This document shows, one piece after another, positions 8,369 through 16,971 of a stretch of DNA of 64,000 nucleotides. Made by a program: the position numbers and the translations under genes. The notes beneath the pieces are model-generated. The model was not told the origin of the DNA. It searched no databases and saw only the letters and a program-made list of their open reading frames with translations. Source of the DNA: a virus; the IMG/VR virus record IMGVR_UViG_3300011254_000489, positions 1 to 64,000 of that record, one strand, 5' to 3'. Every line of letters starts with the position of its first letter. The first letter of the stretch is position 1.

Positions 8369-9538
8369 ATGTCGCCAATCATTAAGGCGCAACGATTTGA
8401 TGACTTTCAAATAATCAAAAGCGACGAATTAATGATAGGTGGATATGCTTCTATTGAAATGGTAGATAAACAAAATGATTTGATTACCTTAAAATCACTC
8501 AAAGAAGCAGTAAACAAATTTATGGAACAAAAAAACTTCCGAAATGTAATGACAAACCACTCAAATGTCCAAGTAGGAGAAGTAGTAGAAAATTACCGAG
8601 ACTCAAATGGAAGACTATGGAAAACCGAAGTAGATGATGTAGGATTTTTTGTAGTAATTAAATTAAGGGACGACATAGAAAAAGCCAAAGAAATAGGCAG
8701 AGGAATTCGCAAGGGAACATTAAGGTCTTTTAGCATTGGAGGACAAGCATTACAGAAAGTAAAAAAGCGCAGTGAAGAGTTAGGCGAATTTAGTGAAATT
8801 AGCAAACTTGAATTGCACGAAGTAACAATCTGTGAAAAAGGAATAAATCCCGAAGCGAAATTTGACATACTCAAACAAGAGGTGACTAACATGAATAAAT
8901 TAGAAAAAGCATTGGCGGAACTGGACACTCTTCTAGAAGAAGTGAACACTCTGCGTAAAGAAGAAGAAGAAGCCCCCGAAATGGAAAACATGGCGGGAGA
9001 AGAAGAAGAAATGATGGGCGGAGAATATATGGATGATACCCGTAAGTCTCCTACTGCTACGCTTGATGGCGGCTCTGTAGAAACAGGTGAACCTGCTGAA
9101 AGAGTTGTTGTAAGCGGTGGAAAACCAACAGGTTCTTCCCAAGCAGAAGAAGAAGGTAAAGTCTCAAAAGCATTCGGTAACGGAGAATTTGATACTCTAA
9201 ACCTTTCCCCCGAAAACATTGAGAAGGCTTATGCTCAGTTTAGAGCAGAGCAAATGGAAAAACTTGCATACGATAACTTGCAAGATACCTTCGCTAAGAG
9301 ATTTGAGAACGAAGTTTCTCACCGAGAACATTTGGTTGCAAAGTCCGAGTACGATGCACAAGATGAAATCTCTGCTCTACGACAACAATTTAGTGAACTC
9401 CGTAAGTCTTTGGATAACGGAAACGCAGAAATTCGCAAGGCCAATGAAGCCGCACAAGAAGTTAAGGTACTTTCCCTAGAGGAAGTTGCTGAGATGGATT
9501 GGAGCGACATTCACAAGATGGTTAGCGGAAATATTTGA
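8369..9538 (+). CDS. Prohead maturation protease fused to scaffold-like domain
   Basis: 389 residues from the ATG at 8369. Residues 1-170 match the HK97/herpesvirus-type prohead serine protease: catalytic His in T-N-H-S (H64), Ser in S-F-S-I-G-G (S122), and the typical L-x-L-x-E-V-T-I-C-E-K-G-I-N-P strand near residue 150. It cleaves scaffold and capsid precursors inside the prohead. Residues 175-389 are a Glu-rich coiled-coil region like a scaffold, ending M-D-W-S-D-I-H-K. Immediately downstream is the major capsid protein. An internal start at 8891 probably also yields the scaffold part alone. Confidence 0.85.
   Translation: MSPIIKAQRFDDFQIIKSDELMIGGYASIEMVDKQNDLITLKSLKEAVNKFMEQKNFRNVMTNHSNVQVGEVVENYRDSNGRLWKTEVDDVGFFVVIKLRDDIEKAKEIGRGIRKGTLRSFSIGGQALQKVKKRSEELGEFSEISKLELHEVTICEKGINPEAKFDILKQEVTNMNKLEKALAELDTLLEEVNTLRKEEEEAPEMENMAGEEEEMMGGEYMDDTRKSPTATLDGGSVETGEPAERVVVSGGKPTGSSQAEEEGKVSKAFGNGEFDTLNLSPENIEKAYAQFRAEQMEKLAYDNLQDTFAKRFENEVSHREHLVAKSEYDAQDEISALRQQFSELRKSLDNGNAEIRKANEAAQEVKVLSLEEVAEMDWSDIHKMVSGNI
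8891..9538 (+). CDS. Probable scaffold protein from an internal in-frame start
   Basis: Within the protease gene, GAGGTGACTAAC directly precedes an in-frame ATG at 8891. That is the same Shine-Dalgarno sequence and spacing used by genuine genes nearby, such as the major capsid gene. The product would be 215 residues: an N-terminal leucine-rich coiled coil, a Glu/Met-rich linker and a helical C-terminal domain. In-frame nested protease/scaffold pairs are known from lambda (C/Nu3). Internal initiation here is inference. Confidence 0.55.
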   Translation: MNKLEKALAELDTLLEEVNTLRKEEEEAPEMENMAGEEEEMMGGEYMDDTRKSPTATLDGGSVETGEPAERVVVSGGKPTGSSQAEEEGKVSKAFGNGEFDTLNLSPENIEKAYAQFRAEQMEKLAYDNLQDTFAKRFENEVSHREHLVAKSEYDAQDEISALRQQFSELRKSLDNGNAEIRKANEAAQEVKVLSLEEVAEMDWSDIHKMVSGNI

Positions 9539-9549
9539 GGTGATTTAGC

Positions 9550-10884
9550 ATGACATATATTAACACAATTAGAGATTTAGAGGCGGCAACATACGGAGTA
9601 CCTGCATTTGGAGGAAATTCCCTCCTTAAGCAAGCAGGAGTCGTACAAGGATTACACACGGCACACGATACAGCCGCTACAGGCGCAAGCGGAGTTAGCG
9701 CAATTGGTAGTGCTACAGGAATGTATAATGTACTATACGGACAGAAAGTTTGGTCAATGCTTAACAGAGAAGTTAATGCTTTGGCTATGCTATCAAAGCG
9801 TCCTTACACCTCAAGCGGTTGGAGAATTCTTAAGAGCCGACCCTTCGGTGGTAGTGGTTCTACTCTTACTTTGCAAAGTGACGGTAGCGGTGGCGGAATT
9901 GGTTCCGACGACCCACAAGCAGATGAAATCGGTGGCGTTCCCGAAAATGCAGGACTTTCTACTGCGGCTGACGGTCTAGGAAGCATGGCTCCTACCTACG
10001 CTCAACTCTTTATGAGTCCTAAGACAGTTGCTCACCAATTTGACATATCGGAATTGGCTATGGAAATGGCTCAAATTGACGATGGTTTGGGAGACATTCG
10101 GGCTATTATTCGTGAAGACATGGGTAAGGCACACGCAGAAGCACAAAACAAGATGCTAGTTATGCCTCTTGAATTCTACGGTGAAAACTCTGCTCTTGGA
10201 GACATTGAGCGAAACTATACTTCGCTCCTTAAGATTGTTACTAACAGAACCGAATTACTCGCTCTAGACGGTGGAGTACTTGCTACTGACACTGCTAGTG
10301 CTACTAATAATCTAGGTAAAATTTACGGTGATGAGAGATTCTCTGCCGCTTCTTTCTTAGATGCAGAAGTAGACTTCAACGGTAGTTATGCGGCCTCTTC
10401 GGTTCGCCCACTAACTTTGACTTTGCTTAACGCTATGATTAGAAACTTGCGTGTTGCCGGTGGTTCACCAAAGGTTATCCTAACAGGATACGATACCATC
10501 CAAGCAATTGCTGACTTGCTACAATCCCAAGAGCGATTCATGGACAGAAAGGAAATTATTCCTACTGTCAATGGTGTTCGTGGAATTAAGGGAGCAGAAG
10601 TTGGATTCCGTGTTGCAACATACTACGACATTCCTCTCATCCCTGTTAAGGAAATGACCGGAACCCGTAATGCGGCTGATACAGGAATTAGTGACCTATT
10701 GTTCCTTGATACTGACCATCTATGGCTCTCTGTTATGAAGCCTACTCAGTACTTTGAAGATGGTATCTCCAATGGAAACCCATTCGGTGTCGGTCGTCTA
10801 GGAAACCAAGCCCTTTACCGAACCATCGGTGAAACAGGTTGTTCCTTCTTCCGTGGACAAGGTAAGATTACGAATGTGGCTTGA
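9550..10884 (+). CDS. Major capsid protein, HK97 fold
   Basis: 444 residues, preceded by GAGGTGATTTAGC. Placed directly after the protease-scaffold gene and followed by small head genes, as in HK97-type viruses. The N-terminal 60-100 residues look like a removable or extended arm. The rest has the Gly/Ala-rich mixed alpha/beta character of such capsid proteins, with a segment V-I-L-T-G-Y-D-T near residue 310 and R-V-A-T-Y-Y-D-I-P-L-I-P-V near 352 that are typical of P-domain/A-domain strands. It would build the icosahedral shell. Confidence 0.85.
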   Translation: MTYINTIRDLEAATYGVPAFGGNSLLKQAGVVQGLHTAHDTAATGASGVSAIGSATGMYNVLYGQKVWSMLNREVNALAMLSKRPYTSSGWRILKSRPFGGSGSTLTLQSDGSGGGIGSDDPQADEIGGVPENAGLSTAADGLGSMAPTYAQLFMSPKTVAHQFDISELAMEMAQIDDGLGDIRAIIREDMGKAHAEAQNKMLVMPLEFYGENSALGDIERNYTSLLKIVTNRTELLALDGGVLATDTASATNNLGKIYGDERFSAASFLDAEVDFNGSYAASSVRPLTLTLLNAMIRNLRVAGGSPKVILTGYDTIQAIADLLQSQERFMDRKEIIPTVNGVRGIKGAEVGFRVATYYDIPLIPVKEMTGTRNAADTGISDLLFLDTDHLWLSVMKPTQYFEDGISNGNPFGVGRLGNQALYRTIGETGCSFFRGQGKITNVA

Positions 10885-10895
10885 GGTGATTAAGG

Positions 10896-11174
10896 ATGGC
10901 TTTTACATCTACAATCACAGAAACAAGCGTTTTTGGAAATAAAAGGGTTGCTTACGGAACCTTTACCAACACAAGCGGTTCTACCGGCGGTGACATTGAT
11001 ACGGGATTAAACCGTGTAGATATTATGCACCTACAAACAACGGGTTCACCGGCTCCGGCTAGCAGTAGCCCGTCTATTAACGAAACATTCCCACTTGCTA
11101 GTGCTATCGCATCAGCAGTAACAATAGTTACTGTTGCCGATGCAGTAGGCGTTTGGATTGCTTACGGTGCTTAA
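10896..11174 (+). CDS. Small beta-rich head protein (decoration or minor capsid candidate)
   Basis: 92 residues, preceded by GAGGTGATTAAGG. Beta-rich, with G-N-K-R-V-A-Y-G-T-F near the start and a C-terminal A-V-T-I-V-T-V-A-D-A-V-G-V-W-I. Proteins of this type commonly follow the capsid gene in marine tailed viruses. A capsid-surface role is inferred by position; no function is established. Confidence 0.6.
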   Translation: MAFTSTITETSVFGNKRVAYGTFTNTSGSTGGDIDTGLNRVDIMHLQTTGSPAPASSSPSINETFPLASAIASAVTIVTVADAVGVWIAYGA

Positions 11175-11186
11175 GGAGGGTCTTAA

Positions 11187-11525
11187 TTGGCTACTCTCCA
11201 ACTAAGTGAAATTTGTTGGGCTGATTCTCTAAAACTACAAGGAGAAGAAGGAAAATTTGAAGTGACAAAGGCTGAGTCTGTAGAAGTCTCAGCCTTTGTT
11301 GCCTCTCATTATTACGGAGGTAACAATGTTACAGTCACTTTTTCCGAATCCGATAGATTGCAATTAGAATCTTTGCCCGAAAGAGAACTACAAATGTTGT
11401 CTAAAGCACTTGAATGTTCACCTAATGAAGTCGTTGCTGTTCTTCTACCTAAGAAAAAATCTAAGCCTAAGAAAACAACAAGGGCTAAGAAGACTTCTGC
11501 TAAGAAAGAAGAATCTGCTGAATGA
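11187..11525 (+). CDS. Small protein with Lys-rich tail, TTG start
   Basis: 112 residues. The start is TTG at 11187, supported by a strong AAGGAGGG eight bases upstream. It has a mixed alpha/beta body followed by a C-terminal tail made mostly of Lys, Thr and Ala (about 25 residues), which may bind DNA or acidic surfaces. It sits between two small head genes. No family was recognised. Confidence 0.6.
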   Translation: MATLQLSEICWADSLKLQGEEGKFEVTKAESVEVSAFVASHYYGGNNVTVTFSESDRLQLESLPERELQMLSKALECSPNEVVAVLLPKKKSKPKKTTRAKKTSAKKEESAE

Positions 11526-11542
11526 AGGCCAAAACCTTCATT
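11521..11542 (+). terminator. Perfect 8-bp hairpin after 11187-11525
   Basis: AATGAAGG and CCTTCATT form a perfect 8-bp stem with a 6-base loop at the end of the preceding gene. There is no T-run after it, so it may be an RNA processing or stability element rather than a terminator. Confidence 0.35.
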
Positions 11543-11576
11543 AAGACATGGACTCTAGCAATAGATAAGTGATACT

Positions 11577-11900
11577 ATGCCCGATGCTTCAAGGTCAAGC
11601 GGTGTTCTCTCCGCAACTACAACAATTTGTAAAAACGCATGTAATTTGAAAAGTATTCATGTTACTTGTACTACAGGTGGTTCCGACGAATACATCTTGA
11701 AGATTTTTGATTCGGGAGATGCTACTCTAACAGGAAACACAGAATTAGCGAGAATGGTTTTTAACGCTCATACTTCTTCTGCTAATATAGAATATGACAT
11801 GCATGGTGTTTTGGCTAGAGAAGGTCTTCATGCGCAATTGACTGCGCCTCCTTCACCTCATAGTGATTCGCAATGTGCTTTCTCAGTGGAGTATAACTGA
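11577..11900 (+). CDS. Small beta-sandwich-like head protein
   Basis: 107 residues, starting after GTGATACT. Beta-rich, with a C-K-N-A-C-N-L pair near residue 18, an E-Y-I-L-K-I-F-D strand and a final F-S-V-E-Y-N. This resembles small unnamed structural proteins in the head-completion region of marine viruses. A decoration or head-completion role is inference. Confidence 0.55.
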   Translation: MPDASRSSGVLSATTTICKNACNLKSIHVTCTTGGSDEYILKIFDSGDATLTGNTELARMVFNAHTSSANIEYDMHGVLAREGLHAQLTAPPSPHSDSQCAFSVEYN

Positions 11901-11909
11901 GGCGATACA

Positions 11910-12311
11910 ATGGCGGCACTAAACACTGACACTAGATTAATCATGACTATTCTTTTCGTTGGAGTAGTTAGTGGTGCAAATGTTTTCTTTTACGCACAAT
12001 ATGGTACTAACTTCCCATATACGCATTTAGCGCATGGGGTTCTATTTGGACTTATTACAGTGGGTGCTATTCTAATTATGAAGGCTCTCAATGATTTATT
12101 TTTAAATGATTACATAGAGCAAGGACTTCTAGATAGAAGAATTGAGGCTTATTGGAAACTAAAAAACAAGGAAGAACAACAAAGGAAGAGAATGCAAGAC
12201 TCTCTAAAAACATTCCAAACCGACTTCAACACTTCTAGAGTACCCGAAATTGCTCCTGCTTACAACGCAGAAGACGGCATAGGAAATGAATTTTTAGCCA
12301 CCTTACAGTGA
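11910..12311 (+). CDS. Membrane protein with two transmembrane segments
   Basis: 133 residues, preceded by GAGGCGATACA. Two hydrophobic segments lie at about residues 9-28 and 42-62. A charged coiled-coil-like tail (E-E-Q-Q-R-K-R) and a flexible C-terminus follow. It is the first of two membrane proteins immediately upstream of a Ras-like GTPase gene. Whether it is part of the virion or acts in the host membrane cannot be told. Confidence 0.65.
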   Translation: MAALNTDTRLIMTILFVGVVSGANVFFYAQYGTNFPYTHLAHGVLFGLITVGAILIMKALNDLFLNDYIEQGLLDRRIEAYWKLKNKEEQQRKRMQDSLKTFQTDFNTSRVPEIAPAYNAEDGIGNEFLATLQ

Positions 12312-12320
12312 GGTGGTTAA

Positions 12321-12539
12321 ATGGTCTTAAGCGACTTAATGGGATTTTCCGACTCCGATTATGCGTACAATCAACAGAGAGCGCATTCTGCTGATATGTT
12401 CTTCATGAGAATGAGAGCATGGTTTTGGGGTTCTTGTGTTGGCTTGTCTTGTTTATTAATAGGAAACATTATGGGTGTTTTTGACATTAATATTATGGGA
12501 TGGTTAATAGATAAAGTAACAGGTATTTGGGGACATTGA
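12321..12539 (+). CDS. Small membrane protein upstream of GTPase
   Basis: 72 residues, preceded by GAGGTGGTTAA. A charged N-terminus with aromatic residues is followed by a hydrophobic segment at about residues 32-55 and a second weaker one near the end. The following GTPase gene starts one base after the stop, so the two are almost certainly co-translated. Confidence 0.65.
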   Translation: MVLSDLMGFSDSDYAYNQQRAHSADMFFMRMRAWFWGSCVGLSCLLIGNIMGVFDINIMGWLIDKVTGIWGH

Positions 12540-12540
12540 T

Positions 12541-13203
12541 ATGTCGGTAATGACAGGCTTTGCTATTCTTATTGGTGAAGCAATAATAGGTTTTTACAAA
12601 AAAATACATGCAATTAATTTTGGTGTGTATGGGGCAACAATGGTAGGTAAAACTACTTTACATCATCAGTTAAGGACTAGAGGGGAAGTGCCTCAAATAA
12701 AAGAAAGGACTGTAGGGGTGCATAGACCCACTAGAAAAACAGTAAAAATAGACGGTGATGTTCACACACTAAAGACTGCGGATATGGGCGGTGAGTCTAT
12801 CTATTGGCGGCAATGGCTTAATGATATACAGAAGAGAAAGGTAAAATACATTATTTTTCTTATTGACCATAGGCATTTAGATAGTCAAGCAAATTTAGAC
12901 CATCAACTAGCATGGAAGTTTTTAGTAGATGGTATTTGTTCAAGTACTTGGCCTAGTGGTAAAAAGAAAAAAACAGAAGAATATCCTTTGGCGATAGGTC
13001 TTTGGGCTAATAAGTATGATATGTGGGGTAAAAAATACAAACATGGTGGTGATATAGAAGACCATCCTATCTTTGAGCCATTTCATTATGGTATGCAAAA
13101 ACTAAATGAACGAGGGATTCCCACATTTAAATACATAGTATCCGCTAAGTCGCAACCGGAGATGGTTTATCGTGGCGTTACAACAATGATAAAGGATTAT
13201 TGA
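12541..13203 (+). CDS. Ras/Arf-like small GTPase
   Basis: 220 residues with all the main GTPase motifs. G1 is G-A-T-M-V-G-K-T (residues 31-38), G3 is D-M-G-G (81-84), G4 is N-K-Y-D (157-160), and G5 is S-A-K (201-203). A hydrophobic, possibly amphipathic N-terminus (1-25) precedes the P-loop, as in Arf-family proteins. The DxGG form of G3 also fits Arf-like proteins. Small GTPases act as membrane-linked switches. Here the gene is joined to two membrane-protein genes and lies within the virion operon, suggesting a role in membrane attachment, entry or exit. That role is inference. Confidence 0.8.
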   Translation: MSVMTGFAILIGEAIIGFYKKIHAINFGVYGATMVGKTTLHHQLRTRGEVPQIKERTVGVHRPTRKTVKIDGDVHTLKTADMGGESIYWRQWLNDIQKRKVKYIIFLIDHRHLDSQANLDHQLAWKFLVDGICSSTWPSGKKKKTEEYPLAIGLWANKYDMWGKKYKHGGDIEDHPIFEPFHYGMQKLNERGIPTFKYIVSAKSQPEMVYRGVTTMIKDY

Positions 13204-13208
13204 TTAAT

Positions 13209-13841
13209 ATGTACCAACAACCGAATTTAATAGGAGCGCAATCACCACAAACAGGTAACTTGTTTTTGTCGCCTTTGATGCAAGCAAGAGCAAGTGGCCC
13301 TGTAGAAGAATACAAGTTTAAGAATATTAAACCTAAAAAGAAGTTAAAGGAAATCAAGCAAGTATTAATGGCCGAAAAAAAGAAATTTTTGTTTATTAGA
13401 TATGGCTTTAAATTTAATTTAAAGGAACGGTGTGTTGTTTGCGGAACCCATCAAGTGTGGGAAGCGGGGGACTACATGCGCCCTCCTATTCCTTTAACTC
13501 ATGTAGAAAAGGGTCGGCCCATGAGAGGAACATATTGTTCTAAGCATTCAGCAACACATAAACAAATGGAAATGCTACAACAACAAATACTAGCAGAAGA
13601 ACACGGTCTTGATTTTAAAGCATTTATCCCTAGACCAAGAATGCCCCAAGTTTTATCTAAGGGGCCGCTTACCACACTATCACAGGCAGATGTGGTTTCG
13701 CTAACTTCGGCAGGATGGATACTAAAACCCCCGACTAACAATACCGAAGAAACACCTCCCGAAGAAGTAGTTAGACTATCACAAGAAATGCGTACATCAT
13801 TAGAAAGAATGCAGTTTTTAATAGAAGGAAAAGGTGAATGA
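13209..13841 (+). CDS. Protein of unknown function with Cys/His zinc-finger-like cluster
   Basis: 210 residues from the ATG at 13209; a TTG at 13200 is an alternative. A basic segment near residues 40-65 leads into C-V-V-C, followed by C-S-K-H about 35 residues later, a likely zinc site. The C-terminal part holds short helical and Pro-rich stretches. It directly follows the GTPase and may be its partner. No family was recognised. Confidence 0.6.
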   Translation: MYQQPNLIGAQSPQTGNLFLSPLMQARASGPVEEYKFKNIKPKKKLKEIKQVLMAEKKKFLFIRYGFKFNLKERCVVCGTHQVWEAGDYMRPPIPLTHVEKGRPMRGTYCSKHSATHKQMEMLQQQILAEEHGLDFKAFIPRPRMPQVLSKGPLTTLSQADVVSLTSAGWILKPPTNNTEETPPEEVVRLSQEMRTSLERMQFLIEGKGE

Positions 13842-13842
13842 T

Positions 13843-14514
13843 ATGGTATTTGGAACAAGTAATGGAACAGTATTAAGTGCGGTAAACGCTCAAAACGACC
13901 AACAATTCAAGAATGTAAATAATCTACTATCTTTACAAGATAACCATGTGGAAGAATTTTTTCAGTATCACGGAGCGCAATTTTTAGGAGCATTGGAAAA
14001 ATTAATGGAAGATGTTACAGAAAGAGTAGTAAGTCAAATGTTGGCTAAATTAGAATTCGTTCAAGATTCTACTACAGGTAAAACCACCGTTCATCCCGAT
14101 TGTATGAGAGAGTACGAAAAGATTACTGCTGAAAATATTCAATTAGACATTAATGCAATTCTTCACTCTGCGGTTGATACAGAAGTAATCAACCAAAGAA
14201 AGATGGCTAAGAAGCAATATTTAGAATCTCAAGGATTTACTTCCCCCCAACAAGGATACCAACAAGTAGCGGCCCCATCAGCAGGTATGGCGGTAGCAGG
14301 TATTACAGGACAAACTCAACAATATAACCAAATGCAAGGAGCAGTAAGTAATGGTAGTGGCTATCCAATACCACCAAGCGGCACAGATGGATACGGTAGG
14401 CCGTTTTGGGTAGACCCACAAACAGGACAAACTAGTTACGAGCCTCCTAAAAGTGGATTGCATTTAGGCTCCGCTATCCAAAAGGGTGCGGCATGGGCAA
14501 AGTGGTTAATGTGA
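13843..14514 (+). CDS. Structural-region protein with WW-like C-terminal motif
   Basis: 223 residues from the ATG at 13843, after GGTGAATGAT. The N-terminal 110 residues are helical. A Gln/Gly/Ala-rich linker follows. Near residues 185-205, G-R-P-F-W-V-D-P-Q-T-G-Q-T-S-Y-E-P-P resembles the second half of a WW domain (F/Y-x-x-x-x-T-x-x-T-x-W/Y-x-x-P). WW domains bind proline-rich peptides. The first strand and first Trp of a full WW domain are not clear, so this is tentative. Confidence 0.6.
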   Translation: MVFGTSNGTVLSAVNAQNDQQFKNVNNLLSLQDNHVEEFFQYHGAQFLGALEKLMEDVTERVVSQMLAKLEFVQDSTTGKTTVHPDCMREYEKITAENIQLDINAILHSAVDTEVINQRKMAKKQYLESQGFTSPQQGYQQVAAPSAGMAVAGITGQTQQYNQMQGAVSNGSGYPIPPSGTDGYGRPFWVDPQTGQTSYEPPKSGLHLGSAIQKGAAWAKWLM

Positions 14515-14523
14515 GGATTGACA

Positions 14524-15849
14524 ATGAAATTCATTCCAAAACTTGACATCGCAATTCATTTAAACAATACAGGTCAAGTTTTTGATGTTGTGAAATATGG
14601 CGAATTGTCGCTATTGAAAAAATTGTTTTACGATAATACAGAGGTTTCTTCTGTTCCTTCGGATGAAGAATTGGATGAGAAGATTGAGGATTTAGAAGAT
14701 TTGAATAGGGGTTCGGAATACGAGTTTAATGTTGATGATGCTAAAAAACAATTTAGAGAACAGTTAGTAATTTTAAAAAATAAGACATTTTCGGAGTTAG
14801 ATAAAATAGTACAGATTGACAGAAAGATACCAGTACTTATTGATAAGATGAATTTTACAATTAAAGATATTGCTAATACTGATAAGAGAAATAAATTACT
14901 ATCTATGGGTGAAGAAACTGTTGCATACGAAAGACTAACAACTCCTAGCGAAGAAATATCACTAGATGAGTTAGAAGACGCAATTAAGGAAACAGGCTTT
15001 AACACTCAATTTGATGAATTGTATGATACTGTTTTAGATGACATGGAAGTAGATAACAATACAATATCTTTCAGCGATATACCATTTACAAGAAGAGTAT
15101 TAGAAAGATACAAACCTAGTAAACTATGGATTGATGACTATTTAAATCAACATAAACAATTATCCCCGAATAAATTTGAAGACACAGTAGTTCTTGCTAC
15201 CTTAAAAGTAATCAATGGTAAACTTGTAGTTGAAGGTAATCTAGATGAAGACCAAATTGAGGAATACTTTGATTATGAACAAATAGAAGAGGGCGAAGAA
15301 GAAGTAGTAGCAACACTAAAGGAAAACTTAAACAGAAAAGCATGGGCTGATTTATTTTTAAGTGCTATATTTGACAACCAAAAAAATAATTTCATAGATT
15401 ATCTAACCGATTTTACTAAACTGATGCAGGTTGAATGTACTATTATTCCTAAATCGGATAGAGGACAAATTTTAGCCGATTTAGTATTTACTGAATATGG
15501 TAGAATTAGATTTACTAAGCCTCCTTTGCCTAGACTTGCGGGTGCAACTAAGAAAGACAATTTACTTAAACCTAGAGTATCAACGAATATTCCTTTTCCA
15601 GATTTTCTAGATAAAGACAAAATTAATCTAATACAGTCGGAGGATTGGAAAGATGAATTAAGTGAGGCTGATAGGGTCAAATACCAAGACCTTACTCCCC
15701 AAAAAAAGCAAAAAAAAGAAGAAGACTTGAAAGATAAAATATTCAATCAAAACCAAAGAAAAATTGCAGAAACTAGAGAAAGGGTACTCGCTTTCTTTTA
15801 TGAAATCATTTCTAATCTTAGTGATTTAGAAGACGCATTGGAGGTCTAA
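14524..15849 (+). CDS. Large acidic virion-module protein, function unknown
   Basis: 441 residues from the ATG at 14524, preceded by GTGAGGATTGACA. Very acidic, with many Glu/Asp-rich helices. The C-terminal 60 residues are Lys/Glu-rich and coiled-coil-like. No enzymatic motif was recognised. Its position directly before the head-tail connector suggests a neck or head role. Confidence 0.6.
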   Translation: MKFIPKLDIAIHLNNTGQVFDVVKYGELSLLKKLFYDNTEVSSVPSDEELDEKIEDLEDLNRGSEYEFNVDDAKKQFREQLVILKNKTFSELDKIVQIDRKIPVLIDKMNFTIKDIANTDKRNKLLSMGEETVAYERLTTPSEEISLDELEDAIKETGFNTQFDELYDTVLDDMEVDNNTISFSDIPFTRRVLERYKPSKLWIDDYLNQHKQLSPNKFEDTVVLATLKVINGKLVVEGNLDEDQIEEYFDYEQIEEGEEEVVATLKENLNRKAWADLFLSAIFDNQKNNFIDYLTDFTKLMQVECTIIPKSDRGQILADLVFTEYGRIRFTKPPLPRLAGATKKDNLLKPRVSTNIPFPDFLDKDKINLIQSEDWKDELSEADRVKYQDLTPQKKQKKEEDLKDKIFNQNQRKIAETRERVLAFFYEIISNLSDLEDALEV

Positions 15850-15851
15850 TT

Positions 15852-16970
15852 ATGCCTGTATCATCATCCCCTAGTGACTATACTAACATAAATGTAGATT
15901 ACTCTCAAGGCCGTGGGTTTTATACTGATAAAACATCAGTCTCGGATTTACTACAGATACCTGCTTTTACTTCTGTAACCAATCCTACTGACGCACAAAT
16001 AGGTTCTATTATTAAAAGAACAGAAGGGATTATTGATGATAAAATAAACCGTTCCTTTAGACCTATTATTTGGAAGGATGAGTTTCGTGATTTTGAATTT
16101 ACTCATCACCCAATAAACTCTTACTATAGTGGCTATGTAGGGTTTGTTCAATTAAACCAAATGAAAGTTAGAAAGATTATCAGTCTTCAAGTTTGGGAAG
16201 GAACCAATTATAGAGAGTTGGCTTCTGCTCAAGCGAGTATTAGTTTGGACACTTCCAAATACAATAAGATAAGAAAACTAACCTTAACTCTACCTAATTC
16301 AGTAGATTCTTGGGATTTGTTTTATAGTGGGGAAGGCGGTAAGTCGGCCACACAGACATTCAATTTAAATTTTGGAGCAAAGACCACGGCAAAGGAAATT
16401 GTTGCTTTGATTAACGAACAGTTTCCTGCTAGGACTGCACAGTTTACGGGAGCCACTGCTGAAAAGGCAAACACTTCTTTGACTAATGGATATTCTATTT
16501 CCGATTTTTTCTATGCTTACACTGATAGCCAAGATGGAACCTTAGTCCATATTTCTAGTCTGTTAGAAGGCGAGGATGGTTCGGATTGTACTCTTACAGT
16601 CACAGACCAAGCGGGGCAAACTTCCGATAGTGTAGTGGTTAATTTTACTGACAAGCAGGAAATGAAAAGACTAGGAGACTTTTGGATGATGGGTAGTGAT
16701 GGTCGTATTTTCTTCAATAAGAAGTATCCTTACCACAGAAAAAATTCAGTTATTGTTAGTTTCGTTGCAGGTGATGGAAGAGTACCTTCTGCAATTCATG
16801 AAGCCGCTACTAAATTGGTTGCGGCAGAAATACTACGGCACGATGACCAAACTATTCTTATTGCTGAAACAGGTGCTAATATTTCCACTAAGGAAAAGTA
16901 CGATATTCTAAGAAAAGAAGGTATGGAAATCTTAGACGGTAAGAAAGACTTAGTATATTTGATTGATTGA
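15852..16970 (+). CDS. Head-tail connector (adaptor) candidate with inserted domain
   Basis: 372 residues. Residues 25-70 (V-S-D-L-L-Q-I-P, then D-A-Q-I-x-x-I-I-K-R-T-E-G-I-I-D-D-K-I-N-R-S-F-R) have the helical N-terminal pattern of gp6-type connector proteins. The last 70 residues (P-S-A-I-H-E-A-A-T-K-L-V-A-A-E-I-L) match their C-terminal helix. Between them a roughly 150-residue beta-rich insertion (about 120-270) is unusual for this family. The protein would bridge portal and tail. Position before the tail terminator supports this. Confidence 0.65.
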   Translation: MPVSSSPSDYTNINVDYSQGRGFYTDKTSVSDLLQIPAFTSVTNPTDAQIGSIIKRTEGIIDDKINRSFRPIIWKDEFRDFEFTHHPINSYYSGYVGFVQLNQMKVRKIISLQVWEGTNYRELASAQASISLDTSKYNKIRKLTLTLPNSVDSWDLFYSGEGGKSATQTFNLNFGAKTTAKEIVALINEQFPARTAQFTGATAEKANTSLTNGYSISDFFYAYTDSQDGTLVHISSLLEGEDGSDCTLTVTDQAGQTSDSVVVNFTDKQEMKRLGDFWMMGSDGRIFFNKKYPYHRKNSVIVSFVAGDGRVPSAIHEAATKLVAAEILRHDDQTILIAETGANISTKEKYDILRKEGMEILDGKKDLVYLID

Positions 16971-16971
16971 T

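Noticed and set aside
8593-9219. 208-codon minus-strand open frame under the protease-scaffold gene
   Set aside because: Ser/Pro/Phe-rich composition is typical of the reverse complement of Glu-rich helices; no start signal; the plus-strand gene is well supported.
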